A DNA stretch of 39,946 bases, taken from the NCBI GenBank assembly GCA_021159185.1, contig JAGGSH010000036.1, positions 1 through 39,946 of the forward strand, given 5' to 3'. Source of the stretch: a bacterium. GTDB taxonomy: Bacteria; Patescibacteriota; Minisyncoccia; Moranbacterales; UBA9337. Below are positions 7,599 to 16,481 of this stretch, piece after piece. Within the stretch, counting starts at the first letter, position 1; the number at the start of each line of letters is the position of its first letter. A program made the position numbers and the translations under genes. Below the pieces are notes generated by a model. That model was not told where the DNA came from. It saw nothing but the letters and a program-made list of their open reading frames with translations, and searched no databases.

Positions 7599-8099
7599 TT
7601 ACTCCAGCAACTCCTCCGTAATTCTATTTTGGCAAGTTTCTCTGATATTTTTGTCTTTTATTTGGCGGCAGACATTAAAGTTTTTTTTGGCTATGGCCAG
7701 ATCTTTTAAGCAATAATCTTTTTCTAAGCCGGTTAAATTTTCACAGCTATTGCCGTTTTCTTTTTCAGGCGGAGTTAGTCCGCAAACTTGGCGGCAATAT
7801 CGCAAGTCGCTTTCTTCGGTAAATTCAACGCAGTTATTTTCGCAGTCTTCGTTATCAACTTCTAGAAACTCGCTTTCTCCGTATTCACCGCTTTCTTTTT
7901 CACTTTCTTCCTCTTCCTCTTCATCTTCTTTTTGGATGTTTTTCATTTCTTTTATTTCATCTAAGTCAATTTCATAGGAATCGCTTTTTTCCGCTTCTTC
8001 ACTTTGATTAAAATAACGTTCTTTGATTATAGGATACGCCCAATAAGCCAGCGCCGCCGCTAGAATTATGTAAATTATTAAAAATATTTTGCTTTTCAT
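7599..8099 (-). CDS. Membrane-anchored acidic protein with a Cys-rich C-terminal domain, unknown function
   Basis: The 166 aa begin with one membrane helix (IFLIIYIILAAALAYWAYPII, about 5-25). An acidic linker dominated by Glu follows (EDEEEEEESEKESGEYGE). The C-terminal domain has eight Cys spaced in pairs: DCENNC, YCRQVC, SC, YC, VC and TC. Phrases such as CENLTGLEKDYCLKDLAIAKKNFNVC suggest a small disulfide-stabilised helical domain outside the cytoplasm. No enzyme motif is seen. Upstream of its ATG, 8114-8137 contains ATACTG repeated with partial dyad symmetry, a possible promoter or operator. A hypothetical exported protein is as far as I can go. Confidence 0.8.
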   Translation of the reverse strand: MKSKIFLIIYIILAAALAYWAYPIIKERYFNQSEEAEKSDSYEIDLDEIKEMKNIQKEDEEEEEESEKESGEYGESEFLEVDNEDCENNCVEFTEESDLRYCRQVCGLTPPEKENGNSCENLTGLEKDYCLKDLAIAKKNFNVCRQIKDKNIRETCQNRITEELLE

Positions 8100-8188
8100 A
8101 ACTTTATATCATAATACAGCATACTGGAATACTGTATAATGATAAATAAAAAGTGTAAATATGTAAAATGCGCAAAGAGAGGGGATAA

Positions 8189-9718
8189 TCAATAAACTTT
8201 TAAAATATCAATTCCCGTGTAGTAGTATTTCAAAATTTTGTCCCAGCTCCAATTATGCTCGCTGGCGAGATTTAAAGCGCCGTGGGCGGAAAGCCCTACC
8301 ATATGGTTTCCGGCGGCGACTAGTTCGGTGGTGCTTAAGGAAGCGTGTTTTCCGTAAGGATCGCTTACGGATTGGCACCATGGGTAATTATCCGATCCCC
8401 AACGCTCTTTAAAACTTCTGGTTCGCCCGTCCGTCCATGAGCTGTAAGGCGTGATGGCAATGCGGCCGCCGTGCATAACTATTTTTCCTTGAGTATCCAT
8501 AGCGGCGTTTTTTATTCTGGAATGTCCCAATTCCCAGTCATAGCCGTAATAGAGTTGGTTTCCGGGAGTAGCGTTGACCTTAAACTCTTCGCTGGCGTAT
8601 TTGGTGCTGAATTTAATTTTCCAGTAGCCGTAAGTTCTAAAGGAAACAGCCATAACGCGGTTGTAGTCCATATCGCCCGTGCCGGTAATTTCTCCCATTC
8701 CCCAAACGTAATATTCCAGAGGAAGCGTGTTAATCACCCAGATTTTTTTGGAATTGTCGCTATAGCGCAATTTTATTTTTCCCCTGTATTGGTCAAAAGG
8801 GGAAGAAGGGCGGTAAACGTCAAATATCATAGTGGCATTATCTCCGTCCGCCGCTTCAAAGTAAACTATTTCATTAGAAAGCGTTTCCGCTACTGAACCG
8901 TATATTTTCAGCCTGCCGCCGCCGTCATAGGAAACTCTGGTGATAGTTTCAGCTGAAACCGCGGCAATTATCGCCCCGTCGCTATTTTTTATATTGTAAT
9001 TTTTATTAGCTTTGATTTTGAAGGGGGATTCACGGAGATCATCGCGGGAATAATTCCATAATCCCACGGTGATTTCCGGACCTGAAATTCCGCCTTCCAG
9101 ATCGGCTTCACCCAAATCCGTTGTCGGATTATTCAGATAAGCGCGATAGCGGTTATAGCCGTTTTTATATTTACTCTTGTTATACTTTTTATATTTAGCG
9201 TATTTACTCTTGTTATACTTTTTATATTTAGCGTATTTTTTATATTTTTTGTATTTATGCTTATAACCCCGATATTTTTTGTAATAATCCCAGTATTGGG
9301 CGTATTGGGGATACACGGCCGGCTGTTTTTTGTATAATTTATATTTGTAATAATAATCTTTGTAAACAAGCTTTTCCTCCTTATTTTTAAATTTGTATTT
9401 TTCTTTATACTCTTTATACTGCCGGTAAAGTTTCCGTTTTTTATATTTTCTGTATTTTATGTATTTCTGGTACAAATCCAAATCAGCTTCCAATTCTTCA
9501 TTGCTGCTTCCGGAAACTTCATCTTGGGCATGAACAACGAACAACGAACAGTGAACAATAAACAATAAACAATGGACAGCGAACAATAATAAAAAGGCAA
9601 TGATGATATATCTCGTTGTTTTAAATATTTTTGCCATTCCGAACGCAGTGAAGAATCCCGCGCGAATATCGTCAATTTTTTTAAAGCCTTTGTATGTTGA
9701 TTTGTTTTTTTGTTTCAT
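8189..9718 (-). CDS. SpoIID/LytB-domain exported protein with a Lys/Tyr-rich linker
   Basis: SpoIID-type enzymes are lytic transglycosylases that act on denuded peptidoglycan glycan strands. The domain occupies about residues 255-505: YYVWGMGEI with the catalytic-type Glu, RVMAVSFRTYGYWKI, TPYSSWTDGRTRS, and the C-terminal GLSAHGALNLASEHNWSWDKILKYYYTG. Residues 82-194 are an extreme Lys/Tyr-rich region containing an exact duplication of 11 residues (YAKYKKYNKSK). A signal-like hydrophobic segment spans about 37-64. Its second half, built from FAVHCLLFIVHCSLFVVH, is encoded by GAACAATAAACAATAAACAA-type repeats. Two starts are possible: Met1, or Met28 (MAKIFKTTRYIIIAFLLL), which gives a more normal signal peptide. 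The start region is also occupied by a dispersed CATTCCGAACGCAGTGAAGAATC repeat. Probably a wall-remodelling enzyme. Confidence 0.85.
   Translation of the reverse strand: MKQKNKSTYKGFKKIDDIRAGFFTAFGMAKIFKTTRYIIIAFLLLFAVHCLLFIVHCSLFVVHAQDEVSGSSNEELEADLDLYQKYIKYRKYKKRKLYRQYKEYKEKYKFKNKEEKLVYKDYYYKYKLYKKQPAVYPQYAQYWDYYKKYRGYKHKYKKYKKYAKYKKYNKSKYAKYKKYNKSKYKNGYNRYRAYLNNPTTDLGEADLEGGISGPEITVGLWNYSRDDLRESPFKIKANKNYNIKNSDGAIIAAVSAETITRVSYDGGGRLKIYGSVAETLSNEIVYFEAADGDNATMIFDVYRPSSPFDQYRGKIKLRYSDNSKKIWVINTLPLEYYVWGMGEITGTGDMDYNRVMAVSFRTYGYWKIKFSTKYASEEFKVNATPGNQLYYGYDWELGHSRIKNAAMDTQGKIVMHGGRIAITPYSSWTDGRTRSFKERWGSDNYPWCQSVSDPYGKHASLSTTELVAAGNHMVGLSAHGALNLASEHNWSWDKILKYYYTGIDILKVY
9170..9235 (-). repeat. 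Exact 33-bp tandem duplication in the SpoIID-like gene
   Basis: Two identical adjacent 33-nt units (9170-9202 and 9203-9235) encode an 11-residue Lys/Tyr-rich unit twice. This looks like recent in-frame slippage or recombination expanding the linker. Confidence 0.95.
9530..9590. repeat. AACAATGAACAATAAACAA-type short-period repeat in a signal peptide
   Basis: Degenerate 7-8-nt units (GAACAACGAACAACGAACAGT and variants) are read on the minus strand as the hydrophobic stretch LLFAVHCLLFIVHCSLFVVHA of the SpoIID-like protein. Confidence 0.75.
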
Positions 9719-9840
9719 TGAAGCGGCTCTAATATTCTGATTACACTTTAATGGAGCTTAATATTGCCAACACCTTGATAATACCTTTTTTATTGTTTAT
9801 TGACAAATAAGCGGAGATTTTTCCATTACATTCTCAATTA

Positions 9841-9869
9841 TTGCCAAACGGTTAAAATTTAGCTAATAT
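9841..9869 (+). promoter_or_regulatory. Putative sigma-70 promoter giving a leaderless GT2 transcript
   Basis: TTGCCA (9841-9846), a 17-nt spacer and TAATAT (9864-9869) match promoter hexamers. The ATG at 9876 is six nucleotides beyond the -10 box, where transcription would start. The mRNA would be leaderless, in keeping with the absence of a Shine-Dalgarno sequence. Confidence 0.5.
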
Positions 9870-9875
9870 GGGTTT

Positions 9876-10814
9876 ATGGAAGGAGAAAAATATTTATCCA
9901 TAGTAGTTCCTCTTTTTAACGAAGAGGGGAATGTAGAAGAGCTTCATCGGAGAATTATTTCAGCTTGCCAAAAAATAGGCGGCGGTTTTGAAATTATTTT
10001 TGTAAACGACGGTTCAACTGATGGAACGGTGAAAGAATGCAAAGGTCTGACGCCATTAAAACTTATTGAATTCAGAAAAAATTTCGGGCAGACGGCCGCG
10101 CTTGACGCGGGCTTTAAAGAAGCCAAAGGGAAAATTATTATTACCATGGACGGGGATTTACAGAACGATCCGGCTGATATCTCTGTTTTACTAAAAGAAA
10201 TGAAAAAGGGCTATGATATTGTTTCCGGATGGCGCTGGCAAAGAAAAGACTCATTGAGCAAAAGAATATTTTCCCGAGGGGCTGACCGGCTTAGGAAAAT
10301 TTTTATGCAAGATAATATTCATGATAGTGGCTGTAGTCTTAAGGCGTATAAAAAAGAATGTTTTCACGATTTGGATCTTTTCGGTGAAATGCACCGTTTT
10401 ATTCCGGCACTTTTAGAAATGCAGGGATATAAAGTGGGGGAAGTGAAAGTTTCCCACTATCCCAGAATTAAAGGCGTCAGCAAATACAACTGGAAGCGCG
10501 CCATCAAAGGACTGGTGGATATGATGGCCGTTTGGTTTTGGAGGAAATACGCTAATCGCCCGTTGCATCTTTTCGGCGCGGCCGGCATCGCGTTTTCTTT
10601 TCTGGGAACCGCTATTCTTATTTGGATGGCTGTCGCCAGAATTTTTTTCAGCCAGCCCCTTCAGGGAAAAATCTGGCCGGTGATAGGAATATTTTTATTT
10701 TTGGTGGGTATCCAGCTTTTTGTTTCCGGCCTTCTAGCGGATATGGCGGTTAAAAATTATTACAAAGCCAGGAATTCAACCAATTATTCCATTAAAAAAA
10801 TAGTTGAAAGATAA
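9876..10814 (+). CDS. GT2 polyprenyl-phosphate glycosyltransferase (DPM1/GtrB-like)
   Basis: This family moves a hexose from a nucleotide sugar to undecaprenyl phosphate on the inner face of the membrane. It thereby makes donors for GT-C enzymes such as those encoded just downstream. The 312 aa begin with the GT-A fold: LSIVVPLFNEEGNVEEL (7-23), IIFVNDGSTDGT (40-51) and the DxD site MDGDLQNDP (91-99). SGWRWQRKDS follows the catalytic region. Two C-terminal membrane helices (about 225-253 and 263-288) are typical of the GtrB subgroup. A possible leaderless promoter precedes it. The sugar cannot be read from sequence. Confidence 0.9.
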   Translation: MEGEKYLSIVVPLFNEEGNVEELHRRIISACQKIGGGFEIIFVNDGSTDGTVKECKGLTPLKLIEFRKNFGQTAALDAGFKEAKGKIIITMDGDLQNDPADISVLLKEMKKGYDIVSGWRWQRKDSLSKRIFSRGADRLRKIFMQDNIHDSGCSLKAYKKECFHDLDLFGEMHRFIPALLEMQGYKVGEVKVSHYPRIKGVSKYNWKRAIKGLVDMMAVWFWRKYANRPLHLFGAAGIAFSFLGTAILIWMAVARIFFSQPLQGKIWPVIGIFLFLVGIQLFVSGLLADMAVKNYYKARNSTNYSIKKIVER

Positions 10815-10840
10815 TTTCCTTGGATTACAAAACTTTTTTT

Positions 10841-10997
10841 GTCATTCCCGTGAAACTTGTTCTCAGCTCTGATCGAGGAACGGGAATTCAGGGTGAAATC
10901 ACTAGCTTTGTATGGTTATTCCGGATTCCCGCCTGCGCGGGAATGACATGTAAAAATGGTCAGTAAACGGGAATGACATGTAAAAATGGTCAGTAAA
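10841..10997. repeat. Intergenic GTCATTCCCG-type palindromic repeat with a 30-bp tandem duplication
   Basis: GTCATTCCCG at 10841 and CGGGAATGAC at 10938-10947 are inverted ends of a dispersed element, with the inner palindrome TTCCCGCCTGCGCGGGAA. The segment from 10938 to 10967 is repeated exactly at 10968-10997, including the ATGTAAAAATGGTCAGTAAA tail. The 202-nt gap between the GT2 and GT-C genes holds only this. Confidence 0.85.
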
Positions 10998-11016
10998 ATA
11001 GATAGTCTTACTTTTT

Positions 11017-12600
11017 ATGCGTTTTAGCAAAAAGAAAATTTTAATTATCCTGGTGGCTATAGTATTGCTGGGAACATTTCTTCGTTTCTATAAACTGGGG
11101 GAAGTTTCTTTTTCCGCTGATGAATTTTTGGGCGTGAATGTCGCTTACGGATATCTTCAAACGGGGGAGTGGAAAAGATGGGATTTTAATTTAGGGAAAT
11201 TGGCGGATGACAAGCCATATTTTAAAACCGTATTTGATTTTGATATTTGGGACGGAGGAGAAAAATCTTATACGCGCGCCTGGGCGTATAATTGGCAAAT
11301 TGTCCAAGCCTTGAAATTTCTGCCAGCCGATGAAGAATCAACTTTTCGCGCGATAAGCGCTTTGTGGGGAATAATTACGATTTTAATTATTTACTGGACA
11401 GCCGCGGCGTTTACCGGAAATAAAATCATCGGGCTGATAAGCGCTTTTTTATTTGCCATAAGCATTGACGGAATCACTTTTGACAGAAAAGCGCGTATGT
11501 ATGCGATGTTTTTGCCGGTGTTTTTATTATTTTCCCATTTTGTTTATCAACTTTTTGAAAGCCGAAAATATTTGGGCAGTGAATTGGTCAAAAAGATAAA
11601 GCTTAAGGCAGGATTTAACATTGTTTATGTAATTCCGGCAATTACGCTGGGCTTATTGAGCGCTCATTTACATCTATTGGCAGTTAATATTATTCCCGCG
11701 CTTTTAGTTTATTTCTTGGTCTTGGCGTTTATGGAAGCCAAAAACAGGAAAGTTTTTTTAAATCACTATGCCGTTTATGTTTTAACGGCGGCCGCGTTCT
11801 CGGCGGCATTGTTTATTTTCTGCCCGAACATTTTAAGTTTGCTTAAATCATTTCTGACACCCAACGATCATTTTTCCTATATCGGGAAAGTGTTAAGCGA
11901 TTACGCTAGCGGTATTTTAGCTTTAGCTTTAATAATATTAGGCACGGCTTATTTATGGAACAGAGAGAGAAAAAAATGCGTTTTTGTCAGTTCTTTATTT
12001 TGGACAACTCTTTTAATGGCTATCTTTTTTTGGAATCGCAACGCGGGAGAGCAATATATTTTTTTTATAAAACCGTTTCAGATAATTTTACTGTCATCCG
12101 GAATTTATTTTACGGCTAAATTTATCGGAAAAAACTTTAGGCAATACGGCAGGAAATTTTATTGGGTATCTTTGGCGGTTTTGATTTTACTGCTGCCCGA
12201 TTACGTTTATTTTTTTCAAGAAAATAATGCTTACCATCAAAATTCCAATTCGGAACATCCGAATTATAAAAAAGTATTTGGCTATTTCTTGAAAAATAAA
12301 AAAGAGGGAGACATATTAATTACCAGAAATTTTCGCAATTATTATTTCGCGGGGGCTAACGCGAAAGTTTTCAGTATTGGAGGGGAAAGGGCAGGATTGG
12401 AAGAAAAAAAATTAACATTAAAAAGGCTAAAAAAAATTATGAGAGAAAACTCCCGCGGCTGGATAATATTTTCCGATAATGACAAAAGTTTTATTTCTAA
12501 AGATGCCAGGGAATATATCATTAAAAAAACAGAACGCGTTAGCAACTCAAAAGTGCGGGGACCGGTGAGCGTATATTACTGGCGTGATAAGCGTGAATAG
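11017..12600 (+). CDS. GT39/PMT-type (GT-C) polytopic glycosyltransferase
   Basis: GT-C enzymes of the PMT/ArnT superfamily transfer sugars from polyprenyl-phosphate donors to acceptors outside the cytoplasmic membrane. The 527 aa begin with a membrane helix (ILIILVAIVLLGTFLRF). The first external loop has the acidic pair Asp35-Glu36 (SFSADEFLG) where family members place the catalytic Asp. About ten further hydrophobic helices follow. The C-terminal soluble part (about 405-527) contains YFLKNKKEGDILITRNFRNYYF and is probably extracytoplasmic. It is first in a tight forward run with the next three genes (gaps of 21, 5 and 2 nt). Acceptor unknown. Confidence 0.85.
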   Translation: MRFSKKKILIILVAIVLLGTFLRFYKLGEVSFSADEFLGVNVAYGYLQTGEWKRWDFNLGKLADDKPYFKTVFDFDIWDGGEKSYTRAWAYNWQIVQALKFLPADEESTFRAISALWGIITILIIYWTAAAFTGNKIIGLISAFLFAISIDGITFDRKARMYAMFLPVFLLFSHFVYQLFESRKYLGSELVKKIKLKAGFNIVYVIPAITLGLLSAHLHLLAVNIIPALLVYFLVLAFMEAKNRKVFLNHYAVYVLTAAAFSAALFIFCPNILSLLKSFLTPNDHFSYIGKVLSDYASGILALALIILGTAYLWNRERKKCVFVSSLFWTTLLMAIFFWNRNAGEQYIFFIKPFQIILLSSGIYFTAKFIGKNFRQYGRKFYWVSLAVLILLLPDYVYFFQENNAYHQNSNSEHPNYKKVFGYFLKNKKEGDILITRNFRNYYFAGANAKVFSIGGERAGLEEKKLTLKRLKKIMRENSRGWIIFSDNDKSFISKDAREYIIKKTERVSNSKVRGPVSVYYWRDKRE

Positions 12601-12621
12601 CACTGATAAACTTTACGGTTT

Positions 12622-14358
12622 ATGAAACCAAACTTCATCAAAAATAAATATCTTTGGATTTTTCTGGCGGTTTTCGCGCTGGGAATATTTTTGCGAGCTT
12701 ATAATTTCACTTCCTGGCTTCATTTTGAGTTAGATCAAGCCAGAGACGCTAATTTAATCAGCGAGGCGGTTGAAGGCGGGGCAGGGGAACTTCCTTTGCT
12801 TGGTCCGCGGGCGGCCGGTTCATTCTTAAGGCTGGGTCCCGCATTTTACTATATTGAATATATTTTTGCCAAAATTTTCGGTGATACTCCCCAAGGATCA
12901 GCGCTGGCTGTTTTATTTTTTTCTATTTTATCCATTCCGCTTTTTTATATTTTTATCGCCAGATATTTTAGCAAAAAGAAGCTTTCCTTGGGTTTAACTT
13001 TGCTTTTTTCAGTTTCATTATTTATGGTAACTTATTCCCGCTTTGCGTGGAATCCCAATTTAATTCCGTTTTTCACTTTAGCGGTTTCGTATTTTTTGTT
13101 GAGGGCGGTTGACAAAAAGGAAAAGAGAAAAGGCTGGCATTTATTAGCTTCCGCGGTTTTTCTTGGAATTTTAATCCAATTTCATTTTTTGGCGCTGATT
13201 ATTACGCCCTTGGCAATCGCAATATTTTTAATTATTAAAAGGCCTAAAATAAAATTTAAATTCTGGCTGGCGTCCATTTTAGCAATTATTATTTTAAATA
13301 TCCCAATGATTGTTAATGAAATTAAAACAGGAGGAGATAACGCTAAACAATTTATGGAAGTGGTTGCTAAAAAATCAACCAAGGAAAAACATACTCTAAC
13401 TGAAAAAGCGCTTGAGAATTATCTGGAGCATTCGCTGAATTATTGGACTATTATCTCCGGCAGCCAAAGAGGCGAGCTTTTTAGAGCGGAGTCCGTGAAT
13501 GGAAGCAATATAAAATTTGACATTAAGTGCAACCAGTCTTGCCGCGATAATCTTCCTCAAGGAATGTTGGCTTTTTTGATTTTTACCGCCGGATTGTTGT
13601 CGCTGGCGATTAAATTGGCAAAAGAAAGAAATATTGCCAAGAAAGATTTTTTAACGCTTAATGCGATTTATTTCGCTGTTGCTTTCATTATTTTCACGCC
13701 GTTGGCGTTTAAGTTGTCGCCCAGATTTTTTTTAGTGACTATAGCTATCCCTTTTGTATTTCTAGGATTACTGCTGGAAAGATTTTCATATTTAGCCAGA
13801 GATAGGGGGAAAATAGCCTTGGCTATTATCGCGCTCTTGGTAATTTCAAATTTATTTTTTACTTATAAATTTTTTGAAGAATTGCGATTAGCGCCAAATA
13901 AAAATATAGAAATAGGGCGGGACAAAATTTTAAAGCAAAAAACCAGAATTACTCTTGAACAGCAAAACGCAATCACTGATTATTTGGAAAAAATTTATCA
14001 GAGAAATAAATATCCGATATTTTATCATGGACAAAGCGAGTTTCATCGCGCTTTCGCTTACCTTTTAGATAAAAGGAAAATTCCAAGAGATGGAATCAGC
14101 AAGGGTAAAATTTGCCGGCAGGGAAACTATTTTCTAATTGTTCGCGCGCAATCTAATTCTGAAAATTATTCAAGTTATATGAATTATTTTGATGTCTTGG
14201 AAAAAAAATCTTTCGGAACACTTATTATTTTGCGATTAAGACCGAAAGAGAATGCGATTACTTGCGAGAAGTCCAATCAAGAAGAATTTAGAAATTATAA
14301 GAATGAAAGCGGGGCGGCAACGAAAAGATATAAGTGGAATGAAATATTTGAAAAATAA
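12622..14358 (+). CDS. GT39/PMT-type (GT-C) polytopic glycosyltransferase
   Basis: The 578 aa follow the same plan as the preceding gene: an N-terminal helix (YLWIFLAVFALGIFLRAY), a first loop with the candidate catalytic acid in FELDQARDANLI (Asp38), then many helices, and a soluble C-terminal third containing TDYLEKIYQRNKYPIFYHG. The loop phrase LGPRAAGSFLRLGPAFYYIEYIF is typical of PMT_2-type proteins. The two adjacent GT-C genes are only distantly alike, so they probably use different donors or acceptors rather than being a recent duplication. Confidence 0.85.
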   Translation: MKPNFIKNKYLWIFLAVFALGIFLRAYNFTSWLHFELDQARDANLISEAVEGGAGELPLLGPRAAGSFLRLGPAFYYIEYIFAKIFGDTPQGSALAVLFFSILSIPLFYIFIARYFSKKKLSLGLTLLFSVSLFMVTYSRFAWNPNLIPFFTLAVSYFLLRAVDKKEKRKGWHLLASAVFLGILIQFHFLALIITPLAIAIFLIIKRPKIKFKFWLASILAIIILNIPMIVNEIKTGGDNAKQFMEVVAKKSTKEKHTLTEKALENYLEHSLNYWTIISGSQRGELFRAESVNGSNIKFDIKCNQSCRDNLPQGMLAFLIFTAGLLSLAIKLAKERNIAKKDFLTLNAIYFAVAFIIFTPLAFKLSPRFFLVTIAIPFVFLGLLLERFSYLARDRGKIALAIIALLVISNLFFTYKFFEELRLAPNKNIEIGRDKILKQKTRITLEQQNAITDYLEKIYQRNKYPIFYHGQSEFHRAFAYLLDKRKIPRDGISKGKICRQGNYFLIVRAQSNSENYSSYMNYFDVLEKKSFGTLIILRLRPKENAITCEKSNQEEFRNYKNESGAATKRYKWNEIFEK

Positions 14359-14363
14359 ATTTA

Positions 14364-15527
14364 ATGCGCGTTTTGTTTTTTAATTACGAATATCCTCCAT
14401 TGGGAGGCGGGGCGGGAAACGCTACCGCTTATATTTTGCGTGAATTTTCTAAAATTCAAAATCTGAAAGTTGATTTGATAACATCTTCTACCGGCAAAGA
14501 ATACTGTTTAGAAAAAATAGGAAATAATATCAATATTCACCGACTGCCTATTGGGAAAAATAACGAAAATTTTCATTTCCAGTCTCAAAAAGAGCTTTTG
14601 ATTTACGCGTGGCGAGCCTATTTTTTCGCGCGAAAGCTTGCTAAAGAAAATAACTATAATTTAACTCATTCATTTTTTGCAGTTCCTTGCGGTCCACTTT
14701 CCCTTTTCTTAAAATACAGAAAAAAGATTCCATATATCATTTCTCTTCGCGGTTCCGATGTCCCGGGCTACAGCGAAAGATTTATATTGGTTTATAAAAT
14801 ATTGACACCTTTCATTAGGCATATTTGGAAAAAGGCATCAGCTGTAATAGCTAACAGTCTTGATTTCAAAAAATTAGCCCTAAAAACAGATCACGATTGT
14901 CAGATTAGCGTGATTACTAACGGAGTTGATTCCGGGGAATTTTCGCCTAAGGTCTTTTCTGAAAATGATAGGGAAAGAGTCGGAGATTTTAAGATTATTT
15001 GCGGATCCAGAATAACGCCACGAAAAGGATTTCAATCTATGATTCAGGCAATTAAAATTTTTAAAGAGAAAGGATTTTGCGTTAAGTTGGAAATAATCGG
15101 CGAAGGAAATGAGAAAGAGGATTTGGAAAAATTAGTAATAAAGCTAGGATTAAAAAGTGAAGTAGAATTTTTGGGAATTATTAAACATAGCGATTTGCTG
15201 AAATATTATCAAAACGCCAATGTGTATGTTTCCACTTCTCTTAATGAGGGAATGAGCAATACAATGCTGGAAGCATTATCCGCGGGGCTTCCCGTTATAG
15301 CCACTCAAACGGGCGGGACGGACGAGATGGTTAAAGATGGAATTAACGGGTTTGTTATAAAAACAAACGATCCTGCTGATTTAGTCGCTAAAATTGAAAA
15401 AATCAGGCAAGACTTTAAGTTAGAAAAGAAAATGTCGTTTGAAAGCCGCCGCTTGGCAAAAAAAATGAGCTGGAATAACATTGCTCGCGAGTATTATGCT
15501 TTATATAACAAAGTAGCCGATGAATAA
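14364..15527 (+). CDS. GT4-family (GT-B) glycosyltransferase
   Basis: A cytoplasmic retaining glycosyltransferase of 387 aa. The N-terminal acceptor domain opens with VLFFNYEYPPLGGGAGNATAYIL and the donor domain shows GSRITPRKGFQSMIQAI, VEFLGIIKHSDLLKYYQNANVYVSTSLNEGMSNTMLEALSAGLPVIAT. The EGMSNTMLE segment provides the family's donor-binding Glu pair. It probably extends a lipid-linked glycan before export. Five nt separate it from the GT-C gene upstream and two nt from the UPF0104 gene downstream. Confidence 0.93.
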   Translation: MRVLFFNYEYPPLGGGAGNATAYILREFSKIQNLKVDLITSSTGKEYCLEKIGNNINIHRLPIGKNNENFHFQSQKELLIYAWRAYFFARKLAKENNYNLTHSFFAVPCGPLSLFLKYRKKIPYIISLRGSDVPGYSERFILVYKILTPFIRHIWKKASAVIANSLDFKKLALKTDHDCQISVITNGVDSGEFSPKVFSENDRERVGDFKIICGSRITPRKGFQSMIQAIKIFKEKGFCVKLEIIGEGNEKEDLEKLVIKLGLKSEVEFLGIIKHSDLLKYYQNANVYVSTSLNEGMSNTMLEALSAGLPVIATQTGGTDEMVKDGINGFVIKTNDPADLVAKIEKIRQDFKLEKKMSFESRRLAKKMSWNNIAREYYALYNKVADE

Positions 15528-15529
15528 TA

Positions 15530-16456
15530 ATGTTCAATAAAAAACTGATAAAATTTTTTATAAAATTAATAATCACACTGCTTTTTCTGTGGTGGATAAT
15601 TTTCAAAATTGATTGGCAGGAAGTTTGGATTTATCTGCAACGGGTTAGTTTTTTGCAGATCGGAGCTTATGTGGCGTTTTATTTTTTGGGAATGCTGGTA
15701 TCTTCGTATAAATGGAAACTTTTAGCGTCTGCCAATCATATTGTTAAAGTGCCATTGGAAAAATTTTTTAAGTATTATTTCGCGGCAACATTTATTAACA
15801 ATTTCATGCCTTCATTTGTCGGAGGGGACGCTTTCAAGGCTTATCGGATTGGAAAATTTGAAAAAAAATATAAAGAAGCTGTTTCAAGCGTAATTATGGA
15901 CAGACTAACCGGACTTTGGGGAGCTATGATTTTGGCTATTGTTTTTGCCATCTTAAATTTAAAAATAATAATGCAACATCAAATTTTATCAATCATTATT
16001 ATTAGTATAATAGTGTTGTTGGCGATGTCATTTTTTGCGTTCAAAAATCCAAAAGTTTTTAATATTATACCAATAAAAATAATTCAATCTTTTTTTCAAA
16101 AGGCCGCTAAGGAAGTCAATGGATACGGTGAAAACGGCAATGTAATCCGCAGAGCCGTTCTGTTTTCATTCCTATTCAATTTCATCGGTTTAGCCGGAGC
16201 AAATTATATTTTATTCCTATCTATGGATATTCAAGTGAATATTTTGAATTATTTGTCTGTTATATTTTTGATTAGCATTGTTTCTTCAATTCCCGTAACA
16301 ATAAATAATATAGGAGTTAAGGAATGGGCGTATATTACTTTTTTTGGATTTTTTGGAATAGCTTCTTCCGCCGTATTGGCGGTGGCAATTTTAAGCCGCA
16401 TACTGCAGATGCTTCTTAGCTTATTCTCCTGGCCGATTTATTTGAGAAATAAATAA
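15530..16456 (+). CDS. UPF0104/YbhN-type integral membrane protein (LPG-synthase TM region)
   Basis: The 308 aa match the flippase-like LPG_synthase_TM/AglD family. Visible features are about eight hydrophobic helices and the diagnostic FFAATFINNFMPSFVGGDAFKAYRIGK-like segment (from about residue 80), followed by SVIMDRLTGLWG. Such proteins commonly adjoin lipid-linked glycosyltransferases. They are thought to act on lipids or lipid-linked sugars, but the reaction is not defined for stand-alone members. It ends the forward operon and converges on the GT-C gene of the reverse operon with a 25-nt gap. Confidence 0.88.
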   Translation: MFNKKLIKFFIKLIITLLFLWWIIFKIDWQEVWIYLQRVSFLQIGAYVAFYFLGMLVSSYKWKLLASANHIVKVPLEKFFKYYFAATFINNFMPSFVGGDAFKAYRIGKFEKKYKEAVSSVIMDRLTGLWGAMILAIVFAILNLKIIMQHQILSIIIISIIVLLAMSFFAFKNPKVFNIIPIKIIQSFFQKAAKEVNGYGENGNVIRRAVLFSFLFNFIGLAGANYILFLSMDIQVNILNYLSVIFLISIVSSIPVTINNIGVKEWAYITFFGFFGIASSAVLAVAILSRILQMLLSLFSWPIYLRNK

Positions 16457-16481
16457 TATTATCTCAAAATCACAAATTATA

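Noticed and set aside
9133-9369. Minus-strand 78-aa ORF rich in Ile, Asn and Thr inside the SpoIID-like gene
   Set aside because: It is a second frame through the Lys/Tyr-codon repeat region and only mirrors the 33-bp duplication.
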